Assembly: GCF_018614955.1 (NCBI RefSeq)
Contig: NZ_JAGGNV010000038.1
Location: 1-54,949 of the forward strand
Length of the DNA: 54,949 nt
Direction: 5' to 3'
Source of the DNA: Variovorax paradoxus
GTDB taxonomy: Bacteria > Pseudomonadota > Gammaproteobacteria > Burkholderiales > Burkholderiaceae_C
The position numbers and the translations under genes were made by a program. Shown piece by piece: positions 41,945-49,734 of the stretch. Every line of letters starts with the position of its first letter. Position 1 is the stretch's first letter. The notes under the pieces are model-generated. The model saw only the letters and a list, made by a program, of their open reading frames with translations, ran no database searches and was not told the origin of the DNA.

Positions 41945-44101
41945 TCAGAACGCCACTGAGGCCTGCACGTACAGCGTGCGCGGCTGGCCGACGTACTTGC
42001 CGCCGTTGTTGTCGACCGAGCGCGTGTAGTAGCGGCGGTCGAACAGGTTCTTCACGCCGACGGCCAGCTTCAGGTTGCTCAGCTGCGGACCGAAGTCGTA
42101 GCCGGCGCGCAGGTTGACGGTGCCATAGCCGGGAATGTCGCCGAGGCGGCCGCTCGCATCTTCCAGCGTGACGTACTGGGCGCCCGGGTCGGGCGATCCG
42201 GGCGAACGCTGCTTGGACTGCGCGAACACGTCCGCATTCAAGGTCCAGGGCCCGCGCTGGTAGCGCGCGCCGAGCGATGCCACGTGGCGCGAGTAGAAGG
42301 GCAGGTCGCGTCCGGCGAACACGCCGGCCTTGGATATGGCCTGCGTATAGGTGTAGGTCGCATAGACCGACAGGCCCTTGAGCGCGGCGTCCAACTCGCC
42401 GAGCTCGTAGCGCATCGCCGCCTCCAGGCCGCGATGCCGCGTCGCGCCCAGGTCGGTCCACGTGCCTTCGCCGACGATCGAGCGGGCCAGCTGCAGTTCC
42501 TTGTCGAAGTCGATGTTGAACAGCGTCAGCTCGGAGCTCCAGGCCTCGCCCTTGTAGTGCGTGCCGATCTCGTAGGTGTTGGCTTTCTCGGGGTGCAGGC
42601 CTTCCGTGGCCTGCGCGAGCTGCGCGTACTGCTGGGGGCCGAAGGACACGCCTGCGTTCGCGAACAGCGACCAGCGATCGCTCATGCGGTACATCACCGA
42701 CAGCGTGGGCAGCACCTCGTTGGAGTCGATCTTCGGAAACAGGGTGCTGCTGATCCTGCTGCCGGTGAGGTTCACCACGTCGTTGTGCGTGCGGATGGCT
42801 TCGTAGCGCACGCCGGGCGTGACGGTCCAGTTGCCGAAGTCGATCCGGTCGTCGATGTAGAACGCATGCGCTGTCGTTCCGCCGGCGCTGGTCTGGTAGG
42901 TCGGCGAGGCCAGCGTGTAGGCATCGAAGCCCGCGCGCGGCCGGTAGTACGCGCTGCGCGTCGCCACTTCCGAGCTCGATTCCTTGAGATAGCGGTAGCC
43001 GACGCTGACTTCCTGCACCACGCTGCCGGAATCGAAGAGCCGCGAATAGCGGGGCTCGACCGCGAAGGTGTTGTAGTTGCGCGGCGCCGCGGTGAGGCGG
43101 CGCTGGCCGGCAGTGGCGGCGGTGCCCTCCTGCTCGATGTGGCTGCCGCGGAAGGAGTCGGTGTAGTAGCTGAGCAGCTCGAACTTGTTGACGCCGTCGT
43201 TGTGCGTGTACTTGATCGAGCCGTCGGTCCGGCGCCCGGTGAATTCGTCGAAGGGGCGGTCGGACTGGAAAGGGTCCGCGGCGTACTGCGCCGTGGTCAA
43301 GCCGCCCGGCATGCGCCCGCTGCCTTCGAAGTGATGCAGCGACAGCGCGATGTCGTCGTACTTCGAGAAACGGTAGGAACCCTTCAGCATCACATCGTCG
43401 ATCCTGGTGCTGTCGTTGCTGCTGCGATACCCGTCGCCGTGTGTTCCGGAATACAGGAGCGCCAGGCCGAGCCCCCGCTCGTTGGTGCCGCCGACGAACA
43501 GGCTCGGCGTCGTCTTGACGCCGCCGCCGTGGCTCGCGCTCTCGATGCCGATGCTCGCGTCGGCGGTGAACTGCCGGGGAATCGAACGCGTCACGAAATT
43601 GATGATGCCGCCCACGTTCTGCGGGCCGTAGCGCACCGAGCCCGCGCCCCGCACCACGTCGACCGCCTCGAGGCTGCCGAGCGACAGCGGCGCCAGCGAC
43701 AGCTGCGGCTGGCCGTAGGGCGCATAGGCCAGCGGCACGCCGTCCAGCAGGATGGTGGAACGCGGCGACAGCCGGGACGTCAGCCCGCGCACGCCGACAT
43801 TGAGCGAGATGTCGCTGCCGCCGGTCCCGTTGCTCTCCTGCACCTGCACGCCGGGGATCTGGCGCAGCACGTCGCGCACGCTGGTGGAGCCGCTTTCCTC
43901 GATCTGCCTGCGTTCGATGATGGTGCGCGCACCGGGATGCTCGAGCACCTTGGTTTCGCTGGGGCTGCCGAGCCAGTCGCCGGTGACGGTGACCGTTTCC
44001 AGCTGTGCGGCGGGCGCCGGGCCGGCGTCGGCGGCGAGGGCTTGCAGGCTGATCTGAAGCAGCGCGATGGCGACGGCCACGCGGGTCTTTGTGGGGGACA
44101 A
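41945..44101 (-). CDS. TonB-dependent receptor, FecA-like without signalling domain
   Basis: A 718-residue outer-membrane receptor. The best start is TTG at 44101, 6 nt after AAGGAG and followed directly by a signal peptide (RVAVAIALLQISLQALA). The plug domain follows: HPGARTIIERRQIEESGS, VRDVLRQIPGVQVQESNG and VDVVRGAGSVRYGPQNVGGI. The beta-barrel ends in YVQASVAF, with a terminal Phe. The plug resembles FecA (ferric dicitrate), but the N-terminal sigma-regulator signalling domain is missing. PepSY is 48 nt upstream. Confidence 0.9.
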   Translation of the reverse strand: MSPTKTRVAVAIALLQISLQALAADAGPAPAAQLETVTVTGDWLGSPSETKVLEHPGARTIIERRQIEESGSTSVRDVLRQIPGVQVQESNGTGGSDISLNVGVRGLTSRLSPRSTILLDGVPLAYAPYGQPQLSLAPLSLGSLEAVDVVRGAGSVRYGPQNVGGIINFVTRSIPRQFTADASIGIESASHGGGVKTTPSLFVGGTNERGLGLALLYSGTHGDGYRSSNDSTRIDDVMLKGSYRFSKYDDIALSLHHFEGSGRMPGGLTTAQYAADPFQSDRPFDEFTGRRTDGSIKYTHNDGVNKFELLSYYTDSFRGSHIEQEGTAATAGQRRLTAAPRNYNTFAVEPRYSRLFDSGSVVQEVSVGYRYLKESSSEVATRSAYYRPRAGFDAYTLASPTYQTSAGGTTAHAFYIDDRIDFGNWTVTPGVRYEAIRTHNDVVNLTGSRISSTLFPKIDSNEVLPTLSVMYRMSDRWSLFANAGVSFGPQQYAQLAQATEGLHPEKANTYEIGTHYKGEAWSSELTLFNIDFDKELQLARSIVGEGTWTDLGATRHRGLEAAMRYELGELDAALKGLSVYATYTYTQAISKAGVFAGRDLPFYSRHVASLGARYQRGPWTLNADVFAQSKQRSPGSPDPGAQYVTLEDASGRLGDIPGYGTVNLRAGYDFGPQLSNLKLAVGVKNLFDRRYYTRSVDNNGGKYVGQPRTLYVQASVAF

Positions 44102-44149
44102 GGTTTCTCCTTCGAATAAAAAAATGTGCGAGCGCAAGGCGGGCCTTGC

Positions 44150-45280
44150 TCAGGAGGTCGTGCGGCTCGAAAGCGCGGTGCTGCGGGCGGCGCCGGCCAC
44201 GGCGCGCCGGCGCCACCAGAGCCAGACGCCGCTCAGGCCGAGGCCGCCGAGCACGAGGCCGAGCAGGGCGGTGACGGCTTCGTGCACCGGCCCACCGAGC
44301 ACGCCGGTGTGCAGCGGATAGATCACCGCCACCGCGCCGTTGCCGGCGTCGAGCTCCTGCCACCGGCGCACCGCCAGCACCTCGCCCGTTCGCGGGTGCA
44401 GCCAGACCGAGCTGATGCCGTTCGGATGCGGATCGTCGGCAAGCCGGAAGCGCACGCGCAGCGGACGGTCGGCCTTGGCGGGCACCTGCACGTAACCGAT
44501 CGGCTGGCCCGGAAACTCCTGCTGCGCGCGGCCCACGAGTTGGTCGAGCGAAAGCCGCGTCCCGGCCGGCGCCCCCTTGGGAACCACGGGCGGCTTGACG
44601 GGCTGCTGCCCGATCGCGGTGGAGATGAAATTGCCCAGCGGCCGCCAGGCCATGTAGGCCCCGGTCGAGACCGAGACCGCGATCAGCAGCCCGAGCAGCG
44701 CTCCGCCGGTGCGGTGCAGGTCGAACAGCCCGCGCAGCAGGCCGCGGTTCAGCGTGATGCGTAGCGTCGGCGGCCAGCGCGTGGGCCACCAGAGCATCAG
44801 GCCGGTGATCAGCAGGAACAGATAGGCCAGCGCCGCGAAGGCCAGGATGCTCTTGCCGGCGTCGTCCAGCAGCAGGCTGCTGTGCAGTTCGAAGAGCAGG
44901 TTGTACGCGCCCTCGTGCGTGCCGCGCCGTCCTTGTTCCGCGCCGGTCGTGGGGTCGAGGTAGAGCGTGCCCTCCCACTTGCCGCGCACCAGCACCCAGA
45001 GCGTCTCGCCGGGCTTGCGCGGCGGGCGCAGCGTGAGATTGGTGTCGGGGCCGAACTCGGCCAGGATGCGCTGGCGCAGCGGCTCGAGCGGCAATGCTGC
45101 TGCGCTTGCGTCAGCGGCCGTGCGCGCGACGAAGAAGGCGGGATGCGCGTAGCGGTCGAGCGGCAGCGCCACCACCAGCACGGCGCCGAGCAAGGCGGTG
45201 AGGGCGAGCAGCGGACCGAGCGAGCAACCGATCCAGCGGTGAATCCTGAGCCAGAGACGTCTCAGCGGGGCGCGCAGCAT
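44150..45280 (-). CDS. PepSY-associated membrane protein (iron-uptake type)
   Basis: A 376-residue membrane protein from ATG 45280 (MLRAPLRRLWLRIHRWIGCS). It has at least four hydrophobic helices (LLALTALLGAVLVVAL; FAALAYLFLLITGLMLWW; GALLGLLIAVSVSTGAYMAW; ALLGLVLGGLGLSGVWLWW), two conserved His near the first (RIHRWIG, then a later HRTGG) and periplasmic PepSY-like segments. Proteins of this type sit beside siderophore receptors and may reduce the iron complex. It is probably co-transcribed with the receptor. Confidence 0.87.
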   Translation of the reverse strand: MLRAPLRRLWLRIHRWIGCSLGPLLALTALLGAVLVVALPLDRYAHPAFFVARTAADASAAALPLEPLRQRILAEFGPDTNLTLRPPRKPGETLWVLVRGKWEGTLYLDPTTGAEQGRRGTHEGAYNLLFELHSSLLLDDAGKSILAFAALAYLFLLITGLMLWWPTRWPPTLRITLNRGLLRGLFDLHRTGGALLGLLIAVSVSTGAYMAWRPLGNFISTAIGQQPVKPPVVPKGAPAGTRLSLDQLVGRAQQEFPGQPIGYVQVPAKADRPLRVRFRLADDPHPNGISSVWLHPRTGEVLAVRRWQELDAGNGAVAVIYPLHTGVLGGPVHEAVTALLGLVLGGLGLSGVWLWWRRRAVAGAARSTALSSRTTS

Positions 45281-45370
45281 GAACAACGGGGACGGCGAGT
45301 CCCTTCACGGTTGTTGTTTGTTGGCTGCGCACCGCTGGCGGTGCGTTGGCTGGGAAACGGGAGTGGGGGG

Positions 45371-45398
45371 TGGGAAAAAGATGCTAACGCATTTCCCA
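45371..45398. promoter_or_regulatory. Imperfect inverted repeat before the iron-uptake pair
   Basis: Arms TGGGAA and ATGC are mirrored as GCAT and TTCCCA around TAAC, with a 3-nt bulge on the left side. It lies in the 181-bp divergent gap between PepSY (start 45280) and a lipoprotein gene (start 45462). The core AATGC-GTTA-GCAT is loosely like betaproteobacterial iron-regulated sites. Whether Fur or another protein binds is unknown. Confidence 0.35.
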
Positions 45399-45461
45399 TC
45401 GTCGGCCAGAATGCCGAGCCGCTCGAACGCGGCCATCAATATCAACAATGGAGTTTCGACC

Positions 45462-46394
45462 GTGACCTTGAGGATTCCTTTTTCCACCCTGGCCATGACG
45501 GCCGCGATCGCCGTGCTCGCCGCGGGCTGCGCGACGAAGTCCGGCACCGCGACGCAGGCTGCCGCCCCAGCGCCCGCACCCCAAGCCGCACCGGCACCGG
45601 CTGCGCCGCCGGCCCCGCCCGTGCCCGAGGGCATGAGCTACGACGAGCTCACCGGCGTGCTGGGCAAAGGCAACGAGAAGCGCGTGCGGCAGGAGCTGGT
45701 CGGCAAGACGGTGGCGCTGAACCTTGCCAAGGCCAAGGGCCGCGGCGTGCCAGCCGGGCACTACGAGGTCGACGACACGGATGCGACCTACTTCCGCTGC
45801 AGGACCGCCGCCCCCGGCTTCGCGGGCGGCGAGGTCAGCACCAAGGTCGCCGGCTATCGCTTCGTGACCAAGAGCAAGCAGAAGATCGTCGATCTCGAAC
45901 GCTGCGCACCGCCAGAGCCCGTCAGGACTGCCGCGGCACCGGCCGCAGCGCCGGCACCTGCAGCGGCACCCGCACCGCAACCGGCAGCACCCGCCCGTGC
46001 GAGCGGCGGCGTCGCGAAGGCCGGCATGGACGCGCAAGGCAACGTGGTCGATTCATCCAAGGTCGAGGCCGGCAGCGGCCGCACCGTGAAGGGCCTGAAC
46101 GACTACGAGGGCGAGATCACCGGCAACCCCGCGGCCAACAGCAAGTTCAGCAAGCTGCAGATCGGCATGCCGGTGCGGCAGGTGACCGACCTCGCGGGCC
46201 AGCCCACCGACCAGGGCGCCTACATCACGGGCAAGGCCTGGATCCCGTTCTACTTCGGCGCCGACCGTCATCGCTTCGAGATGACCTACAAGGGCCAGGG
46301 CCGCCTGATCTTCGCCGGCGGCGGCATGGGCGATTTCTCCAGCGGCAACCTGATCTGGATCATCCACAACCCCAACGAAGCCGGCTACCGCTGA
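45462..46394 (+). CDS. Lipoprotein with Ala/Pro linker and BamE-like C-terminal motif
   Basis: A 310-residue exported lipoprotein from GTG 45462, which has GGAG upstream and is followed directly by a signal (FSTLAMTAAIAVLAAGC, lipobox LAAGC). An Ala/Pro-rich linker follows, then a domain with YDELTGVLGKGNEKRVRQEL, a second Ala/Pro linker, and a C-terminal domain with LQIGMPVRQVTDLAGQPTD, reminiscent of SmpA/BamE-type repeats. I cannot name its function. Its stop overlaps the converging oxidoreductase gene by 10 bp. Confidence 0.75.
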   Translation: MTLRIPFSTLAMTAAIAVLAAGCATKSGTATQAAAPAPAPQAAPAPAAPPAPPVPEGMSYDELTGVLGKGNEKRVRQELVGKTVALNLAKAKGRGVPAGHYEVDDTDATYFRCRTAAPGFAGGEVSTKVAGYRFVTKSKQKIVDLERCAPPEPVRTAAAPAAAPAPAAAPAPQPAAPARASGGVAKAGMDAQGNVVDSSKVEAGSGRTVKGLNDYEGEITGNPAANSKFSKLQIGMPVRQVTDLAGQPTDQGAYITGKAWIPFYFGADRHRFEMTYKGQGRLIFAGGGMGDFSSGNLIWIIHNPNEAGYR

Positions 46395-47296
46395 TCGAAG
46401 ACCAGCGACCGGTGCAGCGACACGCCGGCCAGTACGCCATCGGCCGAGGCCAGCGTGGCGTTCTGCATGAACTGCGCCGCATCGCCCGCGGCATGGACGC
46501 CGGCGACGGTGGTCTGCTTCAGGGCGTCGGTGCGGATCACCGGGCCGAAAGGGCCGTCGTCGAAGGCGCATCCGAGCTGCTCGGCGAGCGGGCTGCTCAT
46601 GCGGGTGCGCGGCACGATGTAGAGCGCGTCCAGCGGCACCAGTCGGCCATCCACGACGCGAACGCCGGCGAGTGAGCGCGGCGTGTCGCCGCCCTCCAGC
46701 GCAAGGACGCGACCCGGCTCGATGGCAATGCCTCGCGCGTGCAGCGCGGCGCTCTCGGCATCGTCCGGCACTTCTTCGCCGTCGAGGAACAGGGTCGTCG
46801 GCCCCCACTCGGCGATCAGCTGTGCCTGATGCAGCGAGAGCGGGCCCCGATAGAGCACCCCCAACTGGCGTCCGCCGAACTCGTAGCCGTGGCAGTAGGG
46901 GCAGTGCAGAACGCTGGCGCCCCAGCGTTCGCGCAGGCCGGCGATCTCCGGCAGCATGTCGTGCACGCCGAAGGCGAGCACCAGCCTGGACGCCGAGATC
47001 GGCTCGCCGGCCTCCAGCGAAACGACGAAGCCGCCGGCGCCATCGAGCGCCGCGTCGACCGCATGGCCCGAGACGAAGCGCACCGACGGATAGGCCAGGA
47101 GCCGCTCGCGCGCCTGCGCGATCATCGCCAGCGGCGGCTCGCCGTCCTGCCCGAAGAAGCCGTGCGAGGCCGCGGCGAAGCGATTGCGCGGCGCACCGGC
47201 GTCGACCACGCAGACGGAGCGGCGCGCACGTGCGAGCTGCATCGCCGCGGAGAGGCCGGCAAAACTTCCGCCGACGATGAGAGCGTCATGACGCAT
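46385..47296 (-). CDS. FAD-dependent oxidoreductase, thioredoxin-reductase-like
   Basis: A 303-residue flavoprotein from ATG 47296. The FAD motif is LIVGGSFAGLSAAMQLARAR near the N-terminus; the redox pair is in VLHCPYCHGYE (CPYC); the C-terminal FAD motif is GVHAAGDAAQFMQ. This resembles thioredoxin reductase, but the second NAD motif (LYRGPLSLHQAQL) is degenerate. It overlaps the Rrf2 gene stop by 11 nt, and the regulator probably controls it. It may reduce a thiol protein or detoxify electrophiles. Confidence 0.88.
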   Translation of the reverse strand: MRHDALIVGGSFAGLSAAMQLARARRSVCVVDAGAPRNRFAAASHGFFGQDGEPPLAMIAQARERLLAYPSVRFVSGHAVDAALDGAGGFVVSLEAGEPISASRLVLAFGVHDMLPEIAGLRERWGASVLHCPYCHGYEFGGRQLGVLYRGPLSLHQAQLIAEWGPTTLFLDGEEVPDDAESAALHARGIAIEPGRVLALEGGDTPRSLAGVRVVDGRLVPLDALYIVPRTRMSSPLAEQLGCAFDDGPFGPVIRTDALKQTTVAGVHAAGDAAQFMQNATLASADGVLAGVSLHRSLVFDQR

Positions 47297-47747
47297 GAGC
47301 AATGTCTCCCAATGAATGATCGCCGGCCACCATGCGGCGATGAAAATCCTTCGACAGCGCGGCCAGCGTCACCTCGTGCAGCCTCGTCATCAGCCGCGCC
47401 TCCGCGTCCCGGTAGGCATGGTCGAGCGCCGCGTTGACCGCCTGCTCCACCACGCAGCCCGGGCTCTCGGTGCGGTGCCCCACCGCCAGCAGCGGCGGCG
47501 CACCGAGCGCTTCGTAGATATCGCCCAGCGTGATTTCCGCAAGCGGACAGGAAAGCACCCAGCCGCCGCCGTGCCCCTTGGCCGAACTCACGAAGCCCGC
47601 ATAGCGCAGGCCCGCCATCAGCCGGCGCACCACGACCGGGTTGGTCTGCATCGCCGCGGCCAGCGACTCGGACGTGGCCGGCTCCTGCATCTCTGCCATG
47701 TGCAGCAGGGCGTGCAGCACGCCCGACAACTTGCTATCTCGTTTCAT
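47286..47747 (-). CDS. Rrf2-family transcriptional regulator
   Basis: A 153-residue Rrf2 protein. The winged helix-turn-helix is SESLAAAMQTNPVVVRRLMA (about residues 26-45), followed by the wing GFVSSAKGHGGGWVLS. Only two Cys are seen (LSCPL, SPGCVVE) and not the three-Cys cluster of IscR/NsrR, so a [2Fe-2S] site of the usual type is unlikely; it is more like the YwnA/CymR group. It is translationally coupled to the oxidoreductase gene and divergent from a PLD-type gene. Confidence 0.88.
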   Translation of the reverse strand: MKRDSKLSGVLHALLHMAEMQEPATSESLAAAMQTNPVVVRRLMAGLRYAGFVSSAKGHGGGWVLSCPLAEITLGDIYEALGAPPLLAVGHRTESPGCVVEQAVNAALDHAYRDAEARLMTRLHEVTLAALSKDFHRRMVAGDHSLGDIAHAS

Positions 47748-47862
47748 GCAACATCATAAGTTGCATATTGATGACCAGTGGCGGCATGGGGATATCGAGA
47801 GCACCCGTTCCCGCGCCTCAGCGCTTACGATCCCGCGCACCGGCACTCCGCGAAAGGGCTAC

Positions 47863-49152
47863 ATGAGCGATGGTTTCCTGGCAACGCTGTCGTGGCCGTC
47901 TGCGCTCGCCTTCGTGCTGGCAATCCTGGTCGTCGTGCTGGGGCTCGTCATCTGGTCGATCCGCCGGCACCGCGATCCACGGCTCGTGATCGACTGCGAC
48001 GCGCCGATCGCCGAACTGATGCCGTCGCTGTCCGGTCTGACGCAAGGCACGATCTACGAAGGCAACGCGGTCGAGTTGCTGGCGAACGGCGCCTTCTTCG
48101 ACGCGATGTTCGAAGAGATCCGCGCCGCCACCTGCTCGGTGCACTTCGAGACCTTCCTGTGGAAAGACGGCGTGCTCGGCACGCGCCTGGTCGATGCGCT
48201 CGTCGAACGCCGCCGCGCCGGCGTGCCGGTGCGCGTGCTGGTCGACGCCGATGGCGGAAAGAAGATGGGCGAGGGCGCCTCGCGCCGCCTGCGCGAGGCC
48301 GGCTGCCGCCTCGCGATGCACCACCCGCGCCACGTGCGCAACATCGGCGTCTTCAACGACCGCGACCATCGCAAGCTGGTGGTGGTCGACGGCAAGGTGG
48401 CGCTGGTCGGCGGCCACTGCATCGTCGACGGCTGGCTCGGCGACGGGCAGGACCGCAAGCACGTGCGCGACCTCGGCGTGCGCCTGCGCGGGCCCATCGT
48501 GCATGCGGTGCAGGCCGCCTTCAGCGAGAACTGGGTGGAAGACACCGGCGAGCTGTTCGTCGGTGACGCGGTGTTCCCGCCGCTCGAGCGCGTGGGCGAG
48601 GTGGCTGTCCACGTCGCGAGCCTCAAGCCCGAAGGCTCGCCGCCGGCGGTGAAGATCCTGCACCACCTGGTTGTGTGCATCGCGCGCAAGCGCATCCGCA
48701 TCCAGAACCCTTACTTCCTGCCGGACCGCGAGGCCATCGACGCGCTGTGCGAAGCGGCGCAGCGCGGGGTCGACGTGCGCGTGATGGTGCCCTCCACCGA
48801 GGCCTCCGACATGCCCATGGTGCAGCACGCCGCGCACCGCAACTTTCATTTGCTGCTGGCCGGCGGCGTGCGCATCTTCGAATACCAGAAGTGCCTGCTG
48901 CACCAGAAGGTGATGACCATCGACGGCGCCTGGTGTGCCATCGGTTCGAGCAACTTCGACGATCGCTCCTTCGAGACCAACGACGAGATCACGCTCGGCC
49001 TGCGCGACGAGGCGCTGGCCGCGCAGCTGGAGGAGATCTTCGAGCGCGACACGCGCGACTGCATCGAGCTGCAGGCCGACGCGTGGGCGCGCCGCGGGCT
49101 GTGGCACCGCTGCAAGGACAACGTGCTCTACGTGTTCAACGAGCTGCTGTGA
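47863..49152 (+). CDS. Cardiolipin-synthase-like phospholipase D protein
   Basis: A 429-residue membrane-anchored PLD-family enzyme, from ATG 47863 (MSDGFLATLSW). One N-terminal helix (ALAFVLAILVVVLGLVIWSI) anchors it. Two HKD motifs are present: HRKLVVVDGKVALVGG in the first and HQKVMTIDGAWCAIGSSNFD in the second. Together these support phospholipid head-group exchange to cardiolipin. The length fits ClsB/ClsC-type proteins. It is divergent from the Rrf2 gene across 115 bp, with nothing clear in the gap. Confidence 0.87.
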   Translation: MSDGFLATLSWPSALAFVLAILVVVLGLVIWSIRRHRDPRLVIDCDAPIAELMPSLSGLTQGTIYEGNAVELLANGAFFDAMFEEIRAATCSVHFETFLWKDGVLGTRLVDALVERRRAGVPVRVLVDADGGKKMGEGASRRLREAGCRLAMHHPRHVRNIGVFNDRDHRKLVVVDGKVALVGGHCIVDGWLGDGQDRKHVRDLGVRLRGPIVHAVQAAFSENWVEDTGELFVGDAVFPPLERVGEVAVHVASLKPEGSPPAVKILHHLVVCIARKRIRIQNPYFLPDREAIDALCEAAQRGVDVRVMVPSTEASDMPMVQHAAHRNFHLLLAGGVRIFEYQKCLLHQKVMTIDGAWCAIGSSNFDDRSFETNDEITLGLRDEALAAQLEEIFERDTRDCIELQADAWARRGLWHRCKDNVLYVFNELL

Positions 49153-49179
49153 GACGGACGCCTCGGGCGATGCCGCCGG

Positions 49180-49677
49180 CTATCGCTCACCCCTCGATTG
49201 CATCAATGCGCGATGCAGCTTGTCCAGCCCTCGCACGAGGGCGCGAACTTCGGCGAGCGACAGCGCCGCTGTCCACTGCCCGACCTCCGCGTGGTCGTCC
49301 GTGTTCCGGCGCTTCCAGAAGCGATTGTGCTGCTTCGTGAGGTGCAGGCGGCGCACGCGGCCGTCCTGCTCGTCCGTGGTGATCTCGAGGAAGCCTTTGC
49401 GCTCGAGCACGCTGGCGATCTGCTTGAGGTTCTGGTGGCTCATCGCGAGCGTGGAGGCCAGTTGCTTGAGCGTCGGCGCCTCGGCCTGACCTTGCAGCAC
49501 CTGCAGCACCATCGCCTGCTGCGTCGTGAGGCCGCTGTCCGAAAGCTGCCGATCCATGCGCGTGCGCAGCTCCATGCCGTTGGCGAGCAGAAGCCGGAAC
49601 AGCAGCACGCGCTCGGCCTGCTCGGCATCGCGATCGGCCTCGAGTCCGAGGCTCAGAATTTGACGGCGCAACTCCAT
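49180..49677 (-). CDS. MarR-family transcriptional regulator
   Basis: A 165-residue MarR regulator, from ATG 49677 (MELRRQILSLGLEADRDAEQ); the frame runs on upstream through the glycosyltransferase gene, but that extension is antisense and not MarR-like. The winged helix-turn-helix is LKQLASTLAMSHQNLKQIAS (about residues 72-91) followed by the wing FLEITTDEQDGRVRRLHLT. It is divergent from the glycosyltransferase, and a 19-bp palindrome lies just 3 bp beyond its start, so autoregulation plus control of that gene is likely. Confidence 0.88.
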   Translation of the reverse strand: MELRRQILSLGLEADRDAEQAERVLLFRLLLANGMELRTRMDRQLSDSGLTTQQAMVLQVLQGQAEAPTLKQLASTLAMSHQNLKQIASVLERKGFLEITTDEQDGRVRRLHLTKQHNRFWKRRNTDDHAEVGQWTAALSLAEVRALVRGLDKLHRALMQSRGER

Positions 49678-49680
49678 AGG

Positions 49681-49699
49681 GAATATATTACCTATATTC
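49681..49699. promoter_or_regulatory. Palindromic MarR operator candidate
   Basis: A perfect inverted repeat, GAATATA-TTACC-TATATTC, in the 57-bp gap between the divergent MarR (start 49677) and glycosyltransferase (start 49735) genes. Its AT-richness stands out in this GC-rich window, and length and symmetry fit a MarR dimer site. It is 3 bp from the marR ATG, so the marR transcript must begin close to or inside it, and binding would block both directions. Confidence 0.7.
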
Positions 49700-49734
49700 G
49701 ATCGGTCTGACGACTCCTGAAGCGAGGTGGCACC

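Noticed and set aside
41940..44978. Open frame of about 1000 codons on the minus strand, out of frame with the TonB receptor
   Set aside because: It overlaps the receptor and PepSY genes in another frame. The receptor's plug, barrel and terminal Phe support the other frame.
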